Below are positions 57,240 to 64,000 of a DNA stretch of 64,000 nucleotides, in pieces. Position numbers and translations under genes: made by a program. The DNA comes from Galaxea fascicularis. Lineage: Eukaryota; Cnidaria; Anthozoa; Scleractinia; Euphylliidae. Within the stretch, counting starts at the first letter, position 1. Each line of letters begins with the position of its first letter. The notes beneath the pieces were generated by a model. That model searched no databases. It was given only the letters and a program-made list of their open reading frames with translations, and was not told the origin of the DNA. The DNA lies in the NCBI GenBank assembly GCA_948470475.1, contig OX419341.1:29462900-29526899 (forward strand), read 5' to 3'.

Positions 57240-58036
57240 AGGTGACTAACAAGGCACACCCATTAGTTCTTGCGCTGTCGCCGCGTACTGTGATAGCTCT
57301 TTTTTGAAGTCCTTGACGCGGTGTCTTCTTGATGAACAACAGTTCAAAGATCAGTAGACTCTTCAGGTAAGTTCTTCTTCAGTTATAATTATTTGAATGA
57401 AGCATGAGTTTGTATTTGCCAGTTGTTAGCTGCCAACATCAAATGAACGCTTGCGCGTTTTCTCCAGAATTTGCTGTTGTTTCAGTTACCTTTGATCTGC
57501 AGTGGTGAACCGCTGACGATCTTCAGCTGGGATGCTCTACTAGTTTCGAGATTACTGAAAATGACGAGTACTTAGTAGTTTTGTTGTACTAAAGACCAAC
57601 ATTTCCTTATCAAGATTCGAGTGCTCATAATTAATTGGTTTATTTCTGTCTTTTCCCGTTAGACGTCGTAAAGCCTGAATGGCTTGTGCCTTCAAAGGTG
57701 TTTGGTGAACATCTTCGGTTCCAGAAGGTAAGGCTTTATGTTAAGCTTGCCTGTTTTTGTCTTCAATTTGTTCCTTTGGACGAAACACGAACGGTAACCC
57801 AGGCCGCAATATTGTGTTGCAATCTCACAGATATCACATCAAGATTTATTGCTATCAATCGAAACGCAGTTTGTTAAGTGGTCAAGTGACCCTCCTACAC
57901 GATTTTTATTGTGCTTGCCTGAAGAATTGCTTTTGGTCTTACTAAGTCAAAATCAAAAGTTATGACAGGTGCGCCACTGTCGAGGGAAATGATACACAAG
58001 AATGTTTTACGGCTCTACGACTCCAGCCCCAGCTAA

Positions 58037-58351
58037 ATTCAGATAAGTCTTAAACGTGTTGTTGAGTTGTTACATCGAGTGATGTATTCTTTAAAAGAAC
58101 AAAATATTGACACGGGAGAAATGCAAATTATACTGTCGCACAAGCCTGTGGTTGCAAGTGCAAAGGTTTGTTCTAATTTATGTGAAAAATTAAGTGGACG
58201 CCTTTTGCAAATTGAGCTAGAAAACTGTAAAGGTTTAATAGAGGAGAGACTGAGTATATATTCCAGGCGACAGGAAGAGCTAAATAGAAAACCTTTTGGG
58301 GTCTTTCTTCTGTTACACAATCACGCAAAACAAATTTCAATTTTAATTTAA
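58037..58351 (+). CDS. Unrecognised open frame, possible exon
   Basis: About 104 open codons following an acceptor-like attcag. The composition is protein-like and helical (MYSLKEQNIDTGEMQIILSH, LCEKLSGRLLQIELENCKGL). No family recognised. The Penelope-like element begins about 110 bp downstream and may have interrupted a larger unit. Low confidence that it is translated. Confidence 0.25.
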   Translation: MQISLKRVVELLHRVMYSLKEQNIDTGEMQIILSHKPVVASAKVCSNLCEKLSGRLLQIELENCKGLIEERLSIYSRRQEELNRKPFGVFLLLHNHAKQISILI

Positions 58352-58532
58352 TTCAATTTAATTTACTTTACTTTAATTATACAGATCTCAACATACAATA
58401 CAAACCAAAGACAAATCAACAATCAAAACAACTATAAAAACACAAGATCTGAATAGTAAGGTCAGTTGAAGATTCGATTGAGGCCTTACACTACTGTAAA
58501 GTTGATGTTAAAATTGTTAAAAACGTTCAAGC

Positions 58533-58557
58533 TTTCGCCGATCTACGGCATCATCAG
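58533..58557 (-). ncRNA. Hammerhead-ribozyme-like core, left arm
   Basis: The same core on the minus strand (tttcgccgatctacggcatc on plus), identical to the right-arm copy. Confidence 0.55.
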
Positions 58558-58696
58558 GGATAAGAAAAAATATTCCGCGTAGGGCTTATATACAGATGTA
58601 AGGTAAAAATGTGTGAAAAACGAAGGAATGTGGGGGTAAAATGCCTGAGATGAATATTGAGATACAAATATGAATAAAAACGAGTGATATGATCTA

Positions 58697-59410
58697 ATGA
58701 ACAAGTGTCAAAACAACAAAAAGAAGGCTCTAGGTATGATGGATAATTTTAGAATAAAAGGCCTGTCGGCCAAGACAATCGAGAACAAGGTCAACTCAAC
58801 TTGGAAAAACGTCTGCCTACAGAACGAGATACCTTCTTTTGTCCGGAAGAGCTTCATCGCCGCAAACACCGATCTCCCCCGGTTCTACCATCTTATCAAG
58901 ACACACAAAACCGGCCCAGTTATTAGAATACGACCTATTGTATCTAACACCAATGGACCAACCCAGCGTCTCTCATGGCTGCTCGCCAACGCCCTTAAAC
59001 CAATGCTGAAAGACCTCGAAAACAGTCTCGAACTTATCAAATGTATCCAAGCCGGCGATTTCACCACTAAAAAAACCCTACCATACCCATGCAGTCTCGA
59101 TGTAGTATTCTTATATACGTCAATACCATTAGCCATTACCAACGCCACCGACAGAATTCACAGCCCAATATTCCACCTCGCCAAACAAGACGTTATGGAC
59201 CTTCTCACAGTAACACTAAACAACATGTACTTCTCATTTAATGGTCAAGTTTTCCGCCAAAAAGAAGGCCTTCCTATGGGTTCCAATATCTCAGCTATTC
59301 TGGCCATCCTGTTCATGGACAGACTCGAAACCATTGCTCTCTCATCACATTTACGCGGCATAAGCCCCTACAAGAGATATGTCGACGACATTTACCTCCA
59401 AGACAACTAG
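58697..59410 (+). pseudogene. Penelope-like reverse transcriptase, 5'-truncated and frameshifted
   Basis: RT motifs in order: HLIKTHK with IRPIVS, SLDVVFLYTSIP (motif A Asp), QKEGLPMGSNIS (motif B) and YVDD (motif C). The frame stops a few codons after YVDD, while the continuation lies in another frame beginning around 59379, so an indel occurred near 59390-59405. The first ~20 codons come from the inverted arm rather than RT, and the N-terminal RT region is missing. Confidence 0.85.
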
Positions 59411-60311
59411 TGAGGATATGGCAGACCAATTCCACTCTACAATGAACAATCTGCACCCCAAATTGAAGTTTGAAATCGAGAAACCAGCAATTACACCAAG
59501 TGGCCACTCACTATCACTACTTGATTTCAAAGTAACCATCTCCAAAGACGGCAAAAGCTCTTTTGAATTTTACAAAAAAAAAACAGCAAAGAAACCCATA
59601 TTCCTTCACCACCAATCAGCGATACCGAAAAAATCAAAGATAAACTTCATTCGTAATGAACGAAAACGCATCGAAGATAAATGCTCTACAAAAACGATAG
59701 CCAGGAAGCATCAAAATAGTTTTGACGACGTCCTCCGTCTCAATGGGTATCCTGAAAACATTACAGACCAAACTAAACACTCCCAGAACCACCAGAAAAA
59801 CCCTCGACCTCTCAACAACGAATGGTCGTACCTGAAGATCCCATATTTCTCCGAACACCTAAACTACAGAATCACAAGCATTTTCCGTAAAGAGGGCATA
59901 CCAGCACGGGTCGCGCACAAATCGTACACTCTCAGACGTGCTCTCTCCCACAACAAAAAGGAACGGACATGCACGAGGGCCAACTGCCCTGTTTCCGGCA
60001 CCAAATTGTGCTTAACACGCAATGCTGTTTACCAAATCACGTGTAACAACTGCAACCAACATTACATCGGGAGCACTACGCGCTTTATCCACGATCGTGT
60101 GAGAGAACACCTGAACAATGATAACTCCTCCGTGAAGAAACACCTCTCTAAGTGTCATAACAATGTCTACAAAGGCATCGAAATCAAGAGTATTGTACTA
60201 GAAAACGACCCCACAAATCTACGACTGTTCGAAGCGTTTTACATACGAAAGTACAAACCTACCATCAACTCCCGAGAGGAATGCAGCGAATTCGCGGACC
60301 TTTTATTCTAA
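59379..60311 (+). pseudogene. Penelope-like RT thumb and GIY-YIG endonuclease part
   Basis: This continues the RT after the frameshift (LLDFKVTISKDGKSSFEFYK). It is followed by a Cys-containing linker and a GIY-YIG-type nuclease: AVYQITCNNCNQHYIGSTTR, then RVREHLNNDN, and FEAFYIRKYKPTINSRE with the expected Glu. The stop is at 60309-60311. Domain order RT then GIY-YIG is the hallmark of Penelope elements. Confidence 0.85.
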
Positions 60312-60502
60312 AATTATCCATCATACCTAGAGCCTTCTTTTTGTTGTTTTGACACTTGTTCATTAGATCATATCACTCGTTTTTATTCATATTTGTATCT
60401 CAATATTCATCTCAGGCATTTTACCCCCACATTCCTTCGTTTTTCACACATTTTTACCTTACATCTGTATATAAGCCATACGCGGAATATTTTTTCTTAT
60501 CC

Positions 60503-60527
60503 CTGATGATGCCGTAGATCGGCGAAA
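60503..60527 (+). ncRNA. Hammerhead-ribozyme-like core, right arm
   Basis: ctgatga (60503-60509), then gccg (60511-60514) and cggc (60520-60523) forming a 4-bp stem II with a tagat loop, then gaaa (60524-60527). Hammerhead ribozymes are described in Penelope-like pseudo-LTRs. I could not identify stems I and III or the cleavage triplet, so catalytic completeness is unproven. Confidence 0.55.
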
Positions 60528-60596
60528 GCTTGGACGTTTTTAACAATTTTAACATCAACTTTACAGTAGTGTAAGGCCTCAATCGAATCTTCAACT

Positions 60597-61729
60597 ATTT
60601 AAAATGCTACTGAAGGACAACATTCAACAATTAGGTCAGTTTATACAGAACACGAAGATTCCTTATAAAAATGAACTGCCTCGGTGTAGCACAAATAGTC
60701 ATCGGGCAGAATGGCCGGACATTTGCGAATATTTTTTCGAAATAAGCAACAAACTTCGTATGAAACAACGGATTATCCAAGATACATGTCTCCTCTAAAC
60801 ATCAATAGTTTTTTCGTGTAAATTCGAGCACACAAAGTTGTAGACTTTTGAGCTTGAAAAACCGTGGTTTAAAATTCGCGCGCGTTCAGAGTCAAGTCTT
60901 TTGTCTTACCGTATAACAATAGTTGCCATGAATAAACAATAAGCAGCAAAGCTCTATTGTAATATTTATGCAAATCGAGTGTTAAGATAAGGGGCTTTCC
61001 ACGCGCGAAGTTTGAATAGTGATCAATACTGTTGCTTGCCTTTAAGTTCGGAAAATTTCGAAAAACCGATGATGATGGATAACACCGCGATCCCAAATGA
61101 TTTTGACCTGGAGCTCTTTTTACGACGCTATAGTCAAGGCTCTTGTAATAGCCCTGTGGTGGACGTCAACGCTTCTCCATGTTAACATCACTGAGTGTGT
61201 GGTTGCAGTTTGAAGTTCAATGGAGTATTTAGGTTGTTAAACGATGCGACAAAGGTTTGCCGACGGATCGAAATAAACCAATGGCTGACACCGCTGAAGC
61301 CAATCAGCTTTGATTGCCATCCTGAAGTGAAATAATTTCATGAGAAGGATTCAAAACACAATTCAGTGCTATAGACGAACTAGTACTAGCAAGCGCACTT
61401 TGATGCTGTAGGAAAATGAAACGACTGTTATTGTATAAACCGTACGTTTGATAAAGAATGAATCTCTCAAGAAGAAAGAGTTTTCACGTTGCTAGTTAAA
61501 GGAAAAACGAAATAAAAAGAGAATCATATTTGAAAATTACACAATTCTTGAAAGTTACCGGATCTACCAATTCACAAGGTTGAATACTTGTCTGAGTTAT
61601 ATGCAAGAGCTTCATGAACTGAATAAAGGACAAACAAAACTGCTATTTCTCTTACATACAGTTGCTTTAACATTCTCCATAGATTTTTTAATTTTTTATG
61701 ACTCTGCAATGTCACTAGACAATTTTCAA
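60597..61729. other. Intergenic, no gene seen
   Basis: A 64-codon open frame at 60604-60798 (+) immediately follows the Penelope element but matches nothing I know. The rest is A+T-rich without features. Confidence 0.45.
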
Positions 61730-62640
61730 GACAGATTACCGCCAGTCTAAATCGAATTATCGTCCTGTTTCTCTGCTTCATTCATTTTCCAAAATAGCTG
61801 AAAAAGTTGACTTTATCAGACTATATTTTTTTTGTTAGAGATTGGTTTTCTCAGTCCTTTACAGTATGGTTTTCGCCCTGGCGATTCAATTGTAAATCAG
61901 CTTGTCTACCTGATGCATAGAATTTATGCACCTTTTGAACAAGGAAAGGAGGTTAAGAATTGTGTGCATGTGGCATATGGGTCTTTTATACAAACTTGAC
62001 GCGATTGGGGTTCGTGACCCCTTGCTGAGCTGGTTTTGCAGTCATCTTTCTGATCGTAAAACAACGCGTTGTTATTGACGGCCAGTCCTCAGACTGGGTT
62101 GGTACAAACTCCGGTTTGCCTGAAGGCTCTGCTTGGGTCTTTACTTTTTCTAATTTGTATTAATGATATTGCCGATAACGTCCAGTCCGATTGTCTTTTA
62201 TATACTAATACCTCACTTTTCGATGTTCTTGATGACCCCACCGACTCGGCTAGCAATTTATCTTGGAAACCGCATACTTTTAATGTTTAAGAGAGAGCTC
62301 GCAGGAGAGCGAATATATGTTTAAGGGTTTAAAATTCAAACTTAGTAGAAACACTCTCAAGGGACCTTTATAAATCTCTCGTTCGCCCCGTAATGGACTA
62401 TGCGGTTGTGGTTTGGGCGGGCGTACCGAAACCGAATGTAATCTCCTCGAACATGTAAAATATGAGCTGCTAAAATTGTTACCGGGGCCATTAAAGGAAC
62501 TAGTAAGCATCACCTTCCCCTTGAACTTGGTTGGGAAGAATTGAGATTGCCAAGGGCTCTTCATAAAGTGACACTTCATTACAAGATTGTAAACAATCTC
62601 TGTACAAGTCTCTTAGAGAATGACTTATCCATTAAAACAT
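61730..62640 (+). pseudogene. Decayed non-LTR retrotransposon reverse transcriptase
   Basis: Fragments in shifting frames still read NYRPVSL, QYGFRPGDSIVNQL, DPLLSWF with LSDRK, then LLY followed by TNTSLFDVLDDP, and LPLELGWEELRLPRALHK near 62515-62565. They follow the order of a jockey/CR1/RTE-type RT. The expected (Y/F)ADD active site is degraded, and several frameshifts and stops are present. It is dead. Confidence 0.75.
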
Positions 62641-63398
62641 CTTAAAAGTTTTACTATTTTTTGCTAGTCGCACTGAACGTTTTAACAAATCATTGATGTA
62701 TGGAGCACTCTTTCCTTGAGTATATTTAAGAAAGCTCTCTTATTCTGCTTCCCATTTCCTAAAAAAACTTCTCTTTATAAAGTTGCTCTTGAAAGGTATT
62801 ATTCTATTATTCATTCCCAGCTCCGTTTAGATGCACAACAGTGTATGATGATTTTACAAAGGCACATACTCGTCCCGTAATATGGTGTGCCAAACTTTTT
62901 TCATAACTATATACCTTTTTAAATTGTCATTTCTATTCAAACAAGACTACCTCTGATAGTAATACAGTTCTTGAAGCTCTTTTTGCAGTGGAAGACAAAC
63001 TTCCAGTATATAAAACTTGCCCCAAAAACTAACAAGTTGTCAAAGCGAAACCTACATTTCACTAAAACCTCATTTTCTATTTTCAGGTATAACAATCACT
63101 TAAAAAAAACCTTCCGCCAGAAAACCGACATCTCCACTGCAAACACGGTCCTGCCTTGTAAAGTTCAAGATTCACCGCCTCAGTCGGAAAATCGATCAAA
63201 TACCCCCAACTACCACCTAATAGACGAACAACCGGATTATACCACTCAGGATAATCATCAGTCGTCAAAACCAAAATACCTTCCCTTATCATTCCTTAAT
63301 AAATTAAATAAAACAAATCACGGAGAACTTTTAACACTAAAATGTCTTGAGTAAAACGGTAAAAACTCCAATATCAAACTTTGTCTCCTATTTACCCA
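62641..63398. other. Intergenic, no gene seen
   Basis: An open frame at 62971-63354 (+) has no recognisable motif. It could be the tail of the decayed retroelement or chance. Confidence 0.4.
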
Positions 63399-64000
63399 GA
63401 GTGCCTGCAAGTGTGAGGGGTGAGTGCCTGCAAGTGTGAGGGGTGAGTGCCTGCAAGTGTGAGGGGTGAGTGCCTGCAAGTGTGAGGGGTGAGTGCCTGC
63501 AAGTGTGAGGGGTGAGTGCCTGCAAGTGTGAGGGGTGAGTGCCTGCAAGTGTGAGGGGTGAGTGCCTGCAAGTGTGAGGGGTGAGTGCCTGCAAGTGTGA
63601 GGGGTGAGTGCCTGCAAGTGTGAGGGGTGAGTGCCTGCAAGTGTGAGGGGTGAGTGCCTGCAAGTGTGAGGGGTGAGTGCCTGCAAGTGTGAGGGGTGAG
63701 TGCCTGCAAGTGTGAGGGGTGAGTGCCTGCAAGTGTGAGGGGTGAGTGCCTGCAAGTGTGAGGGGTGAGTGCCTGCAAGTGTGAGGGGTGAGTGCCTGCA
63801 AGTGTGAGGGGTGAGTGCCTGCAAGTGTGAGGGGTGAGTGCCTGCAAGTGTGAGGGGTGAGTGCCTGCAAGTGTGAGGGGTGAGTGCCTGCAAGTGTGAG
63901 GGGTGAGTGCCTGCAAGTGTGAGGGGTGAGTGCCTGCAAGTGTGAGGGGTGAGTGCCTGCAAGTGTGAGGGGTGAGTGCCTGCAAGTGTGAGGGGTGAGT
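63399..64000. repeat. 23-bp minisatellite, 26 copies to the window edge
   Basis: The unit begins gagtgcctgcaagtgtgagg and ends ggt. About 26 virtually identical copies run to the last base. Long open frames on the minus strand are artefacts of a 23-bp unit lacking stops in all three frames. Confidence 0.98.

Larger units (their letters stand above)
58464..60596 (+). mobile_element. Penelope-like element with inverted pseudo-LTR arms
   Basis: 58464-58761 and 60300-60596 are inverted copies of about 297 bp (outer ends agttgaagattcgattgagg). The right arm is the 3' UTR following the GIY-YIG stop codon; the left arm is that UTR inverted, fused to a 5'-truncated reverse transcriptase frame. Such inverted terminal segments are known in Penelope-like elements. 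Each arm has a hammerhead-like core. The coding region is frameshifted, so this copy is inactive. Confidence 0.85.

Noticed and set aside
63318..63985. Three long open frames on the minus strand (QALTPHTCRHSPL repeats)
   Set aside because: They are translations of the 23-bp minisatellite, with no independent gene evidence.

Overview
The window is eukaryotic and animal: genes carry many short exons with GT/AG introns, head-to-head genes share a promoter, and the intergenic and intronic DNA is full of MITEs, tRNA-derived SINEs, a Penelope-like element, a Helitron-type element and minisatellites. The gene content (opine dehydrogenase, VWA3-type ciliary protein, BTB-Kelch protein) and the repeat mix best fit an anthozoan cnidarian, probably a stony coral or relative. 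That placement is an inference; nothing in the window proves it.

Layout. (1) 367-566: fragment of a MITE. (2) 700-5626: a two-gene DNA transposon with perfect 20-bp terminal inverted repeats. It holds a spliced chromodomain gene (+) and a convergent intronless 854-residue transposase-like gene (-) with coiled coil, candidate acidic residues, a CxxC and a C-terminal SAP domain. (3) 5647-5909: a tRNA-Leu-like SINE. (4) 6045-6690: a small two-exon gene candidate. (5) 6.7-14.1 kb: gene-poor, with a 683-bp MITE at 8833-9515 and a 218-bp MITE at 13646-13863. (6) 14149-16358: a complete three-exon opine dehydrogenase (403 aa). (7) 16536-21624: a Helitron2/HINE-like non-autonomous element with a second copy of itself inserted inside (17400-19877). 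(8) 23001-49924 (-): one large gene that I could resolve into 42 phase-consistent exons (5733 nt, 1910 aa). It is a VWA3A/VWA3B-like protein with two VWA domains, three copies of a WLK-HGL module and several Tudor-like (DUF4537-type) repeats; its introns hold SINEs, MITEs and microsatellites. (9) 49925-50517: the divergent promoter shared with (10) 50518-54170 (+), a four-exon BTB-BACK-Kelch (KLHL) gene of 586 aa. (11) 55449-56322: a 19-copy 46-bp minisatellite with a higher-order period of six. (12) 56.8-57.3 kb: a diverged tandem duplication ending at a TATA box. (13) 58464-60596: a Penelope-like element (RT plus GIY-YIG) with a frameshift, 297-bp inverted arms and a hammerhead-like core in each arm. 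(14) 61730-62640: a decayed non-LTR reverse transcriptase. (15) 63399-64000: a 23-bp minisatellite running off the window.

The host genes look unrelated in pathway: opine dehydrogenase is cytosolic redox metabolism, the VWA3-like protein is probably ciliary or cytoskeletal, and the KLHL protein is a probable CUL3 adaptor. The clearest candidates for something undescribed are the chromodomain/SAP two-gene transposon and the self-nested Helitron2-like element.
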